Shown: piece by piece, positions 1 to 8,011 of the stretch
How the letters are laid out: every line of letters begins with the position of its first letter
Numbering within the stretch: position 1 is the first letter of the stretch
NCBI GenBank assembly: GCA_937898535.1
Contig: CALDKP010000235.1
Span: 1-13,826 of the forward strand
Reading direction: 5' to 3'
DNA from: an uncultured Sphingomonadales bacterium
GTDB lineage: Bacteria > Pseudomonadota > Alphaproteobacteria > Sphingomonadales > Sphingomonadaceae
DNA: 13,826 nucleotides
Made by a program: the position numbers and the translations under genes
Notes under the pieces: model-generated
Told to the model about the DNA's origin: nothing
What the model saw: only the letters and a program-made list of their open reading frames with translations
The model's database searches: none

Positions 1-26
1 AGTTCAGACGTGTGCTCTTCCGATCT
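1..26 (+). other. Illumina TruSeq read-2 adapter remnant
   Basis: The first 26 bases match the 3' part of the standard TruSeq read-2 adapter, ending in the familiar GCTCTTCCGATCT. The pyruvate kinase reading frame starts making sense only immediately after it, at about base 27. This is library-construction sequence left on the contig end and is not part of the genome. Confidence 0.98.
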
Positions 27-1189
27 ATTTCCGGCTGGATACCGACCAGACGCCGGGCGACGGGCATCGCGTACATTTGCCGCACCCCGAGATATTTGCT
101 GCATTAGAAATCGGCGCACGGCTGCTGCTCGATGATGGTAAGCTTGTTCTGCGTGTCACCGAAATCGGGCCGGAATATATCAATACCACCGTGGAAGTTG
201 GCGGCGCATTGTCGAACCGCAAGGGGCTGAACGTCCCTGACGTCGTCATTCCCATTGCCGCGCTGACCGAAAAGGACCGTTCCGACCTTGCGTTCGCGCT
301 GGAGCAGGGCGTGGACTGGATCGCGATGTCCTTCGTCCAGCGGCCAGAGGATGTCGCCGAGGGCAAGAAACTTATAGGTAATAAGGCTGCGTTGCTGGCG
401 AAGATTGAAAAGCCAGCGGCGATCGGACGGTTGGAAGAAATTCTGGAACTCGCCGACGGCGTGATGGTCGCGCGCGGTGACTTGGGCGTTGAGATGCTGC
501 CCGAACAAGTGCCGCCTTTGCAGAAGAAGATTGTTTCGACCGCGCGGCGCATGGGCAAGCCCGTCGTTGTTGCGACGCAAATGTTGGAATCGATGATCGT
601 ATCGCCGTCGCCCACCCGCGCCGAGGTGTCGGACGTTGCGACGGCCATTTATGATGGTGCCGACGCGGTCATGCTGTCTGCCGAAACGGCGGCGGGCGCC
701 TGGCCGATTGAAGCGGTTTCGATCATGGACCGCATTGCGCAACAGGTCGAAAGCGACCCCGATTTCTACAAGCGTATCCACTTTACCGAGACCCCGGCCG
801 ATTCCACCACGGCAGATGCGCTGGCCGAAGCAAGCGGACGGATTGTCGACACCATAGAAACCAGCGCTATTGTCTGCTTCACATCATCGGGCTCGACCGC
901 GCGGCGGATCTCGCGCGAACGGCCATCCGTGCCGCTTTTGGTGCTCACCGCAAGCCAATCGACCGCGCGCCGCCTTGGGCTTCTTTGGGGCGCTTTTGCC
1001 GTGCGGACCAAGGATATTGGATCGTTCGAAGAAATGGTCGCCAAGGGCAAACGCATGGCGCTGCGCTATCATTTGGGGCAGGCTGGTGGACGCATTATCA
1101 TTATGGCCGGTGTCCCATTTGGCACACCGGGCTCAACAAACGTGCTGCACATCGTCCGACTGACTGGCGACGAGTTGAAGGGCCATTAA
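27..1189 (+). CDS. pyk: Pyruvate kinase, 5'-truncated at the contig edge
   Basis: Pyruvate kinase converts phosphoenolpyruvate and ADP to pyruvate and ATP in the last step of glycolysis (cytoplasm). The open frame runs without a stop from the adapter boundary, about 386 codons. Full-length bacterial enzymes are roughly 470-480 residues, so about 90 N-terminal residues are missing. A TTG at 77 is in frame but is not the start: upstream codons from 29 continue the family sequence (FRLDTDQTPGDGHRVHLPHP, B-domain region). Visible motifs are IAMSFVQRPEDV, the active-site KIEKPAA (Lys codon at 401-403), the metal-binding ARGDLGVE, and TQMLESM, followed by an allosteric-type C-terminal domain ending at TAA (1187-1189). 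The gene converges on the metallopeptidase gene 16 bp away. Identity is certain; the true start lies outside the window. Confidence 0.97.
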
Positions 1190-1192
1190 AGG

Positions 1193-1232
1193 CAAGCGAC
1201 GGACGTTAGTTTGCGGGTAAATCCGTCGCTTG
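1193..1232. terminator. Inverted repeat between convergent genes, probable bidirectional terminator
   Basis: A perfect 11-bp inverted repeat, CAAGCGACGGA (1193-1203) and TCCGTCGCTTG (1222-1232), with an 18-nt loop. It lies just past the pyruvate kinase stop, and its loop contains the stop codon of the convergent metallopeptidase gene. Its right arm therefore sits in the last codons of that gene. The T-runs are poor on both sides, so intrinsic termination is plausible but not strong. Confidence 0.55.
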
Positions 1233-2858
1233 GGTCTTAGCTTCCTTTTCGTCGATCAACTTCAATAACGCCAGCGCCCGTTTCTGTTCGACCGATTCAT
1301 GCGGCGAATACGCCAGCGGCCGTAACGTGCGGCGCGCTTCCGCAAAGCGATTACGTGCCATCAATTCGCTGCCCAGCGTCAGACGCGGGGCGTCAATTTG
1401 CGGTATGGTATCGACGACTTGGGCGAGGCCAGCAACAGCTACCTCGGGTGCACGCTTGCCTTCGGCACCAAAGCTTTGGTGATAAAAATAGAGCGGCTCA
1501 TGCGCTGGCGGGTTTGCGGCATTGGCCTTCAGTAGCCAAATCCGCGCGTCCTTGAATGCAGCTTTTTTATCAGCATCGGCTGCTGTGTCCGCCAATCCCA
1601 GCAGGGCCTGCCCTTTGCGTAACATAGCCTCCCAATTGTCGGGTTGCAGCGACAGCGCTTTGTCGCTGCTTATCTGACAGGCGGCAAAATCTTTGGCCAT
1701 GCATTCGGCATGCGCTTGCACCGTCCATGCGATGCTATCGGTCGCATAAGCTGCCGTCCTCACGCGCAATTTCTGCATCCACTTGTCACGGTTTGTCGTT
1801 TTCTCGCGGTAATAAGTGTCAAAATCCTTCTTCACCGGACTTTCGGTTTCAGCGCGTACTTTGACCCAGGCTTCATACTCATCCTTGGTGGAAATCCGCG
1901 CGAGCCGCTCCATGGTGATACGGTCGTCGATAAAGTCAGCCTCCGCCATGCTAATCGGGCGGATGACGGGCGCTTTGATAACTTCGGGCGGCAAGGGCGG
2001 CGTTTTATAGGGATAGCTGCCGCTATCGACGTAAATACCGACTTCGCGGGTGAGGTCATTGACATCGCCGAAAATCTTGGCGGCTTCGGCATAGTTTTGG
2101 CCTGCGTTGATTGCGTTCAGATATGCTTTCAGCTGGCCTTTGCGCTTTTCCGAAAATGTCAGATAATGCGTTACCGCCCACGCATCGCCATAGTCCCAAT
2201 TTTCGGCATCGCGCTTTTCGTCGAGATAACGTCCGTCAACCATCTTAGCGGCTGGGTAACGCCGGGTGTATCGTAACTCGCCCTCGCGATGCCGTGCTGG
2301 CTTGCCATAGGTTATAGCGCCTTCGCGTTCAAACGAAGCGGTCGAAATGAGCTCGGCAAAGCCTTCCACATACCATGCCGGGTATGCTGCCGCTTGATAT
2401 TGCAGCATGAAGTGATGGGCATATTCGTGAAAGAGTACAAGTTCCCCCGAAAATGTACCGCTGTTCCCCGCGTCGCGGGGGATGACGGAAATGGGTCCGG
2501 CAAGTTGCGGGTCATAATATCCTGCCGCATCCGCGCTTGGGTCGCCAAGGAGCCGCTGAACATCAGCGACGCTCGCCACCGAATATACTTTGACCTTCAC
2601 GATATTGGCGTCGTCTGGCTCGCGCATATTGGTCGCGATTTTTAAAAGATAATGGATTGCCTCTAACCGACCCGACAGCCGCGCGAGCGATTTTTCATCG
2701 CCGTCGCTGTAAATCTTGAAATGGTCGCTTTCGGCTTCTTTCCATTTGCTTTGGGCCTGCCCGGTGACCGTGATGCCTTGGTCCTGCGCGCGCGACGGTG
2801 AAGCCGTCAAAGTCATCGCGCTTAATATGGCAACGCCCCCAAGCAGCATTCGTCGCAT
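1206..2858 (-). CDS. Exported gluzincin-type metallopeptidase with repeat-like C-terminus
   Basis: Probable zinc metallopeptidase of unknown substrate, exported to the periplasm or cell surface. Residues 1-24 form a signal peptide (MRR, hydrophobic stretch, then SPSRA before QDQG). The zinc motif HEYAH is at about 144-148, and WYVEGFAE about 17 residues later supplies the third ligand and a supporting acid, the gluzincin pattern of DUF1570/MA-clan-like families. The C-terminal third (about 380-540) is alpha-helical and alanine-rich, resembling tetratricopeptide repeats. Three starts are adjacent (GTG 2864, ATG 2861, ATG 2858); GGGGAG lies 5 nt before the ATG at 2858, so I chose that, giving 550 residues. 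It follows queA by about 60 nt on the same strand and may be cotranscribed. The fold call is good; the physiological role is unknown. Confidence 0.8.
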   Translation of the reverse strand: MRRMLLGGVAILSAMTLTASPSRAQDQGITVTGQAQSKWKEAESDHFKIYSDGDEKSLARLSGRLEAIHYLLKIATNMREPDDANIVKVKVYSVASVADVQRLLGDPSADAAGYYDPQLAGPISVIPRDAGNSGTFSGELVLFHEYAHHFMLQYQAAAYPAWYVEGFAELISTASFEREGAITYGKPARHREGELRYTRRYPAAKMVDGRYLDEKRDAENWDYGDAWAVTHYLTFSEKRKGQLKAYLNAINAGQNYAEAAKIFGDVNDLTREVGIYVDSGSYPYKTPPLPPEVIKAPVIRPISMAEADFIDDRITMERLARISTKDEYEAWVKVRAETESPVKKDFDTYYREKTTNRDKWMQKLRVRTAAYATDSIAWTVQAHAECMAKDFAACQISSDKALSLQPDNWEAMLRKGQALLGLADTAADADKKAAFKDARIWLLKANAANPPAHEPLYFYHQSFGAEGKRAPEVAVAGLAQVVDTIPQIDAPRLTLGSELMARNRFAEARRTLRPLAYSPHESVEQKRALALLKLIDEKEAKTQATDLPAN

Positions 2859-2918
2859 CATCACTCCCCAACAGATTATGTTGGAGATGTATCGCTGCTA
2901 ATTTTTGCGCGTCAAGCG

Positions 2919-3959
2919 CTATGCGTTCTGCTGTGGGAGTAAAAGACTGCTGTCGCCATAGCTGTAAAACCGGTACTCTTCAGCTATGGCATGGGCATAA
3001 GCGGCTTGCATTGTCTCACGGCCCATCAACGCGCTGACCAGCATGAACAGGGTCGATTTCGGCAAATGGAAGTTGGTCATAAGGCCGTTTATGGCCTTAA
3101 ACCGATAGCCCGGCGTGATGAAGATATCGGTGTCGCCTTCAAACGGATGCACCAAACCATTTTGATCGGCGGCACTTTCGACAAGGCGCAGCGAGGTGGT
3201 GCCGACCGCGATTAAGCGACCGCCGTTTTCGCGAATACTGTTGAGCCTGTATGCTGTTTCGGCATCGATGCGGCCCCACTCGCTATGCATGCGGTGGCTT
3301 GCGGTGTCGTCGACCTTTACCGGCAGGAACGTGCCCGCACCCACGTGCAGGGTAAGCGTCGCGGTTTCTATGCCAGCATCGTGGACCGCCTGCATCAGCT
3401 CGGGTGTGAAATGTAGCGACGCGGTGGGCGCGGCAACGGCGCCGTCCTTTTGCGCGAACATCGTCTGATAATCTTCGGCGTCGCGCGCATCGGTCGGCCG
3501 CTTGCCGGCAATATAGGGCGGCAGCGGCATCGTGCCTGCGCGGTGCAGCAAGACTTCGACGGGTTCGTCGCCTTCAAAAAATAGCGTGAAGCTGCCGTCG
3601 TCATGGCGTTCTTCGGCCTTGGCCAAGACGCCTTGGCCAAAATCAATGCGGTCATCAATATGCAGGCGCTTCGCGTTGCGGATGAAGGCCTGCCAGCGGC
3701 GCAGATCGATCCGCTTATGCAACGTCGCACCAATCGTCGCGTCGCCCCTGCGGCCAGTAAGCTGCGCAGGTATGACGCGCGTGTCGTTGAAGATCAGGCA
3801 ATCGCCCTTGCGCAGCTTTTGTGGAAGTTCGCTTACGGATGCGTCGACCATGTTGCTTTCGCCACCGACGCATAGCATCCGCGCGGAATCCCGCGGGCTA
3901 ACAGGCCGCAGCGCGATCCGCTCGGGCGGAAGCTCGAAATCGAACAGGTCTACGCGCAT
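2919..3959 (-). CDS. queA: S-adenosylmethionine:tRNA ribosyltransferase-isomerase QueA
   Basis: QueA transfers and isomerises the ribosyl moiety of S-adenosylmethionine onto preQ1 in tRNA, forming epoxyqueuosine at the wobble position of GUN-anticodon tRNAs (cytoplasm). The protein is 346 residues, the usual length. Family blocks are complete: MRVDLFDFELPPERIALRP at the N-terminus, DCLIFNDTRVIPAQLTGRR, HVGAGTFLPVK, GTTSLRLVESA, and the C-terminal TPGYRFKAINGLMTNFHLP and YGDSSLL blocks. The ATG at 3959 starts exactly at the family N-terminus. It begins 16 bp after the stop of the upstream isomerase gene, so the two are very likely one transcript. A tgt gene, a frequent partner, is not present downstream here. 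No lesions are seen. Confidence 0.97.
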   Translation of the reverse strand: MRVDLFDFELPPERIALRPVSPRDSARMLCVGGESNMVDASVSELPQKLRKGDCLIFNDTRVIPAQLTGRRGDATIGATLHKRIDLRRWQAFIRNAKRLHIDDRIDFGQGVLAKAEERHDDGSFTLFFEGDEPVEVLLHRAGTMPLPPYIAGKRPTDARDAEDYQTMFAQKDGAVAAPTASLHFTPELMQAVHDAGIETATLTLHVGAGTFLPVKVDDTASHRMHSEWGRIDAETAYRLNSIRENGGRLIAVGTTSLRLVESAADQNGLVHPFEGDTDIFITPGYRFKAINGLMTNFHLPKSTLFMLVSALMGRETMQAAYAHAIAEEYRFYSYGDSSLLLPQQNA

Positions 3960-3975
3960 GATGTTGCCGAAGCGG

Positions 3976-4626
3976 TTAGCTACCGCTTAGTTGGTCTACG
4001 GTAATGGGTTTTTCAGCAGCGGGCTGCGCCGGAAATGCGGGCGGTGGGACGTTGTCTGCCGCAATTGATGCCTGCAGCACTTTGCTAGGGCTCGCGGGTG
4101 GTTCGCCACGTTCAATGGCGTCGACAAACTGCATGCCCGATGTCACGCGGCCAAAGACCGTGTATTTGTTGTCGAGGCTGAAGCGCGGTTGAAAGCAGAT
4201 GAAGAACTGGCTGTTTGCCGTGTCTGGTTCATTCGTGCGTGCCATCGACACTGTCCCGCGCAAATGCGGCGTTTTGTTAAATTCGGCCTTTAGATCGGGA
4301 AGCTCCGACCCACCTTGGCCAGTGCCCGTGGGATCCCCGGTTTGCGCCATGAAGCCCTCAATCACGCGGTGAAAGACAACGCCATTGTAAAAGCCCTGAC
4401 GCGTCAACGTCTTGATCCGCTCAACATGCGATGGCGCAATTGCAGGTAGCATCTGAATAGTGACGCGGCCGCCTGTCGACAAATCGAGCACCAGCATATT
4501 TTCAAGGTCAGGCACAACTGGCGCAGGCGCAGTTGCTGGCGTTTGCGCGAGTGCGGGCGAACCCGCAAGGAACAGCCCGCCTAAAATGAGCGCAGTCAGC
4601 TTCGACAAAAATATGCGTGATAACAT
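3976..4626 (-). CDS. Exported cyclophilin-type peptidyl-prolyl cis-trans isomerase
   Basis: Catalyses cis-trans isomerisation of prolyl peptide bonds and probably assists folding of exported proteins in the periplasm. A signal peptide covers residues 1-27 (MLSRIFLSKL, hydrophobic core, AGSPALA before QTPA). The cyclophilin domain follows from about residue 43, with FHRVIEGFMAQTGDP (catalytic Arg 87, Gln 95), GTVSMAR, SQFFICF and the LDNKYTVFGRV block. A TTG precedes the ATG at 4626, but the ATG gives a normal signal peptide. The ribosome site is weak: AAGGCGG lies about 11 nt upstream. It is the first gene of a minus-strand cluster with queA, and its promoter must lie in the 4627-4968 divergent region. 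It is PpiA/PpiB-like; paralogy prevents a firm gene symbol. Confidence 0.92.
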   Translation of the reverse strand: MLSRIFLSKLTALILGGLFLAGSPALAQTPATAPAPVVPDLENMLVLDLSTGGRVTIQMLPAIAPSHVERIKTLTRQGFYNGVVFHRVIEGFMAQTGDPTGTGQGGSELPDLKAEFNKTPHLRGTVSMARTNEPDTANSQFFICFQPRFSLDNKYTVFGRVTSGMQFVDAIERGEPPASPSKVLQASIAADNVPPPAFPAQPAAEKPITVDQLSGS

Positions 4627-4864
4627 CAAAAAAGGGCCGCCTTTATAACTGAAGAGCCGTTCTCATAACGAAGGACACTGTCGCTGTCATGAACGTTTTT
4701 TGGCATGCGTCGGGTTGGCCATGCAGAGGCCAATTCTGTGGATAAGTCACTGTGGCATAAAGGTGACAGCCCCGAAATATTATTGTCATATCGGCCCAAT
4801 TTGTTGCGCAAACCTAGGAAATCCGCCAAAGCGCCGATAACCCGGAGGGACTTCAATCAACTTT

Positions 4865-4883
4865 GCGCATGCATTGCATGTGC
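4865..4883. promoter_or_regulatory. Near-perfect 19-bp palindrome, candidate operator
   Basis: GCGCATGCA, a single T, then TGCATGTGC: 9-bp arms with 8 of 9 positions complementary and a one-base centre. It lies about 86 bp upstream of the receptor start, a sensible place for a dimeric regulator to bind. No regulator family was recognised for this motif. Confidence 0.35.
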
Positions 4884-4956
4884 GATTTGAGTGAAAAAGC
4901 TGGGGAGTTTAACAGCCACCAGGACGCGGTAAGCCGTTGGAATGGGGCGCTATTAT

Positions 4957-4961
4957 AGGGG
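4957..4961 (+). promoter_or_regulatory. Ribosome binding site deciding the receptor start
   Basis: AGGGG with a 7-nt spacer before GTG at 4969. The alternative in-frame ATG at 4942 has no comparable site and would put RYYRGYIV in front of the signal peptide. The GTG is therefore preferred. Confidence 0.7.
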
Positions 4962-4968
4962 CTATATC

Positions 4969-7950
4969 GTGAAAAACACACGTATCAGCAATTTGAAATA
5001 TGCAGCGGCACCGCTCGCACTGGGTCTGGCGTTGATCTCAACGCCGTCATTCGCTCAGGATGCGGCAGCCGAAGAAGAAACCGGCAGCGAAATCGTTGTT
5101 ACCGGTTCGTTGATCAGCAACCCGAACCTGGAAGCTTCGACTCCAGTTAACGTGGTTAGCGAAAAAGAAATCGAGCTTCAGCAGGCCAACGTTGCAGAAG
5201 AACTTCTGCGCGAACTGCCAGGCGCGGTTCCTTCGATCGGTTCGGCTGTTAACAACGGTAACGGCGGCGCATCGTTCGTTAACCTGCGTAGCCTCGGTTC
5301 GAACCGTAACCTCGTCCTCATCGATGGCGTGCGTTTGGTTCCTGCTGAACTCGCTGGTCGTTTCGACCTTAACAACATTCCACTCGCACTCGTTCAGCGC
5401 GTTGACGTTCTGACCGGTGGTGCATCGACCACCTACGGTGCCGATGCTGTTGCTGGTGTTGTCAACTTCATCACGCGTCAGGATTTTGCAGGTCTCGACC
5501 TCAACGTGTCGAACCAGATCACTGAGCAGGGCGACGGCAACGTATTCCGTGCAGACCTGACCTTGGGTGCAAACTTCGACGATGGTCGTGGTAACGCCGT
5601 ATTGAGCCTTGGCTATCAGCAGTCGGACCCAGTATATCAGGGCGACCGTGATTTCAGCCGCTTCGGTATTGCTTCGTCAAACGGCAGCGGCGGCGGTTCG
5701 GGTACTTCGGTTCCTTCGCGCTTTTCGCTTCCAGGCGTTGGTACACGCCAGGTAGACAGCACCGGTACGGCTTTCTTGCCAACCTCAGCGTTCCAGAACT
5801 TCAACTTCAACCCATATAACGTATATCAAACACCATTTGAGCGTTTCAACATGTATGGCGCAGCCCGTTACGAAGTTTCGGATGCGGTAGAAGTTTACAC
5901 ACGCGGTCTGTATTCGAAGAACACAGTCGACACCATCATCGCACCTTCGGGTTCGTTCGGTGTTACCGTCGCTATTCCTTTGAACAACCCATATTTGACC
6001 ACTGCACTGCGTAACAGCTTCTGCTCGGCAAATGGTATTTCGACGGTTGCGTGTACGGCTGCGGCCAACCCTGCTTTGACCCCAGGTCAGGCCGGTTACC
6101 TCACCGTGAACTCCAACTTGGCGCGTCGTGCGGTTGAAGTTGGTCCACGTATCAGCAACTACACAACTGACATCTTCGATTATCGCGCTGGGGCCAAGGG
6201 TTCGCTGACCGACACGATCGATTGGGACGTCTTTGGTTCATATGGTCAAAGTACCAACATCCAGACGATCAAGAACTACACGCTCAACAGCCGCGTACGT
6301 GAATCGTTCCTCGCGAACAACGTAAACAGCTGCTTTGCTGGTACCAACGCGGCTTGCGTTCCAATCAACTGGTTTGGTCCAGCTGGTTCGATCACACCAG
6401 CGGCAATTGATTTCCTCTCAGAAAACAGCACTGTCGCAACCAAGGTTTCGATGGCTCAAGTTCGCGGCGTCATCAACGGCGACTTCGGCTTGAAGGCTCC
6501 TTGGTCGGAAGAAGCCGTTGGCTTCGCAATCGGCGGCGAATATCGTAAGTACACAGCGTCGCAGGAATCTGACACGCTTGCACAGGGCGGTGATTTGGGT
6601 GGTGCCGGTGGCGCTGCTCCGAACATCAGCGGTGGCTTCAACGTGTATGAAGCATTTGGCGAACTTATTGTACCAGTCGTACAAGACAAGCCATTCTTCT
6701 ACGACCTGACACTCGAAGGCGGCGCACGCTATTCGAAGTACAGCGTTGACGCACCAACGGCGCCAAGCTTCGACACGTTCACTTGGAAGGCTGGCGGTAG
6801 CTGGTCACCAATCGAACAACTGAAGATCCGTGGTAACTACGCCCGTGCGGTACGTGCGCCAAACATCTCCGAACTGTTCAGCCCAGTTAACACTGGCTTG
6901 ACCAACCTTGCCGATGATCCATGCGCTCGTTTCGACGATAATGGTACAGCTGTCCGTGGAGCTCCAACCGGCGAAATGCGCGCAATCTGCTTGGCGCAGG
7001 GTGCGAGCGCTGGAAACGTTGACTTCATTGCCCAGCCAACAGCTGGACAAGCGAACTCGACAGGCGGTGGTAACCTCAACATTAAGCCAGAAAAGTCCAC
7101 CAGCTGGACCGTTGGCGCTGTCATTCAGCCCTTCACTGGCCTGTCGTTGTCGGTTGATTACTTCAACATCGAAGTAACCGGTGCCATCTCGACACCAACA
7201 CCTGACGATGCGATCTCAGCATGCTTCGGCCCCAGCAACGGTGCAGCCGTTCCTGTATATTCGCCAGCAGCTGGTGCCTCGACGACTGATGCATGCCGCA
7301 TCATTCGTCGTGACCCGGTTGATGGTGACCTTGCAGGTGATCCAAGCTCGACACCAGGTCTCTTCTTGAGCCTGTCGAACCTCGGAACGCTGAAGACCAG
7401 CGGCGTTGATTTCAGCGCTGGCTACAACCGTGACCTCGGCTTTGCCGGTCTTGACTTCAACTTCGTGTTGACCTGGACTGACGAATCGAAGTTCCGTGCG
7501 GCACCAGGCGCAGATTTCCGTGAGTGCATCGGCTATTACAGCGGAAACTGCATGCCGCCTCAGCCAGAATGGCAGTTTAACGCACGTACAACGTTGAACT
7601 TTGACGGTATCGATGTTTCGCTTCTGTGGCGCCACATGGACAAGATGAGCTACGAGCCAGGTCAGGGTACCTTGTTCTCTGGCGCATTGCCTTCAACGGC
7701 TGGTCCAATTGCTGGACGTCAGGTTAACTTCAACAAGATCGACGCACGTGACTATTTCGACCTGACCACCCGTTTCCCGGTCAACGAAAACTTCACAGTG
7801 ACGCTTGGCGTACAAAACCTGCTCGACAGCGAACCACCATTGGTTGGCGGCGAAGCAGGAAGCACGACCTTCAACAGCGGCAACACCTTCCCATCGTCGT
7901 ATGACGCACTGGGTCGCCGCTATGTCGCAAGTGCACGTATCCGCTTCTAA
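4969..7950 (+). CDS. TonB-dependent outer-membrane receptor
   Basis: Outer-membrane 22-strand barrel with plug, importing a scarce ligand at the expense of the proton gradient through TonB-ExbBD. From the GTG start it is 993 residues. The signal peptide is residues 1-29 (STPSFA before QDAAA), a TonB-box-like EIVVTG lies at 41-46, and the plug runs to about 170 (VNLRSLGSNRNLVLIDG, GGASTTYGADAVAGVVNFITR). The barrel ends in the C-terminal aromatic SARIRF. All ten cysteines occur as five local pairs (352/362, 455/463, 652/674, 752/776, 853/861), consistent with disulfide-stapled extracellular loops. Codon choice differs from its neighbours: many CGT, GGT, GTT and CCA codons, a pattern often seen in highly expressed genes. 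It is followed at once by an intrinsic terminator, so it is probably monocistronic. The ligand cannot be predicted from sequence. Confidence 0.93.
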   Translation: MKNTRISNLKYAAAPLALGLALISTPSFAQDAAAEEETGSEIVVTGSLISNPNLEASTPVNVVSEKEIELQQANVAEELLRELPGAVPSIGSAVNNGNGGASFVNLRSLGSNRNLVLIDGVRLVPAELAGRFDLNNIPLALVQRVDVLTGGASTTYGADAVAGVVNFITRQDFAGLDLNVSNQITEQGDGNVFRADLTLGANFDDGRGNAVLSLGYQQSDPVYQGDRDFSRFGIASSNGSGGGSGTSVPSRFSLPGVGTRQVDSTGTAFLPTSAFQNFNFNPYNVYQTPFERFNMYGAARYEVSDAVEVYTRGLYSKNTVDTIIAPSGSFGVTVAIPLNNPYLTTALRNSFCSANGISTVACTAAANPALTPGQAGYLTVNSNLARRAVEVGPRISNYTTDIFDYRAGAKGSLTDTIDWDVFGSYGQSTNIQTIKNYTLNSRVRESFLANNVNSCFAGTNAACVPINWFGPAGSITPAAIDFLSENSTVATKVSMAQVRGVINGDFGLKAPWSEEAVGFAIGGEYRKYTASQESDTLAQGGDLGGAGGAAPNISGGFNVYEAFGELIVPVVQDKPFFYDLTLEGGARYSKYSVDAPTAPSFDTFTWKAGGSWSPIEQLKIRGNYARAVRAPNISELFSPVNTGLTNLADDPCARFDDNGTAVRGAPTGEMRAICLAQGASAGNVDFIAQPTAGQANSTGGGNLNIKPEKSTSWTVGAVIQPFTGLSLSVDYFNIEVTGAISTPTPDDAISACFGPSNGAAVPVYSPAAGASTTDACRIIRRDPVDGDLAGDPSSTPGLFLSLSNLGTLKTSGVDFSAGYNRDLGFAGLDFNFVLTWTDESKFRAAPGADFRECIGYYSGNCMPPQPEWQFNARTTLNFDGIDVSLLWRHMDKMSYEPGQGTLFSGALPSTAGPIAGRQVNFNKIDARDYFDLTTRFPVNENFTVTLGVQNLLDSEPPLVGGEAGSTTFNSGNTFPSSYDALGRRYVASARIRF

Positions 7951-7970
7951 GCGTTACGTAAGCAAAAGCT

Positions 7971-8006
7971 AAAAGGGGGGCGGGTCTTTGACCCGCCCTT
8001 TTTTTT
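7971..8006. terminator. Strong intrinsic terminator after the TonB receptor
   Basis: A 9-bp perfect GC-rich stem, GGGCGGGTC (7978-7986) and GACCCGCCC (7990-7998), with a TTT loop, followed by eight T residues (7999-8006). Preceding A residues (7971-7974) give it weaker activity in the other direction, so it may also serve the convergent gene ending at 8012. Confidence 0.93.
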
Positions 8007-8011
8007 ATGGG

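Larger units (their letters stand above)
4627..4968. promoter_or_regulatory. Divergent intergenic region between isomerase and TonB receptor
   Basis: About 340 bp between the divergent isomerase and receptor starts. It should hold promoters for both directions, but I find no convincing -35/-10 pair. Two short open frames (minus 4626-4856, plus 4705-4890) show no recognisable protein features and I do not call them genes. It contains a near-perfect palindrome at 4865-4883 (listed separately) and, at its right end, the receptor's ribosome site. No tRNA or riboswitch was recognised. Confidence 0.5.

Noticed and set aside
77..79. TTG as the start of pyruvate kinase
   Set aside because: The frame upstream to base 29 continues conserved pyruvate kinase sequence, so the gene is truncated and does not start here.
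1644..2276. A 210-codon plus-strand frame antisense to the metallopeptidase
   Set aside because: The opposite strand carries a signal peptide and an intact zinc motif; this frame has no recognisable domain.
2466..2480. Palindrome CCCCGCG-T-CGCGGGG, resembling dispersed palindromic repeats
   Set aside because: It lies inside the metallopeptidase gene and encodes VIPRDAG, which fits the family alignment as I recall it, so codon use explains it better than an inserted element.
4626..4856. A 76-codon minus-strand frame whose TGA overlaps the isomerase ATG (TGATG)
   Set aside because: The overlap suggests translational coupling, but the protein has no recognisable features, no clear ribosome site, and lies in the expected promoter region.
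4942..4968. In-frame ATG as the TonB receptor start
   Set aside because: It lacks a good ribosome site and would add nine residues in front of an otherwise normal signal peptide; GTG at 4969 has AGGGG at good spacing.
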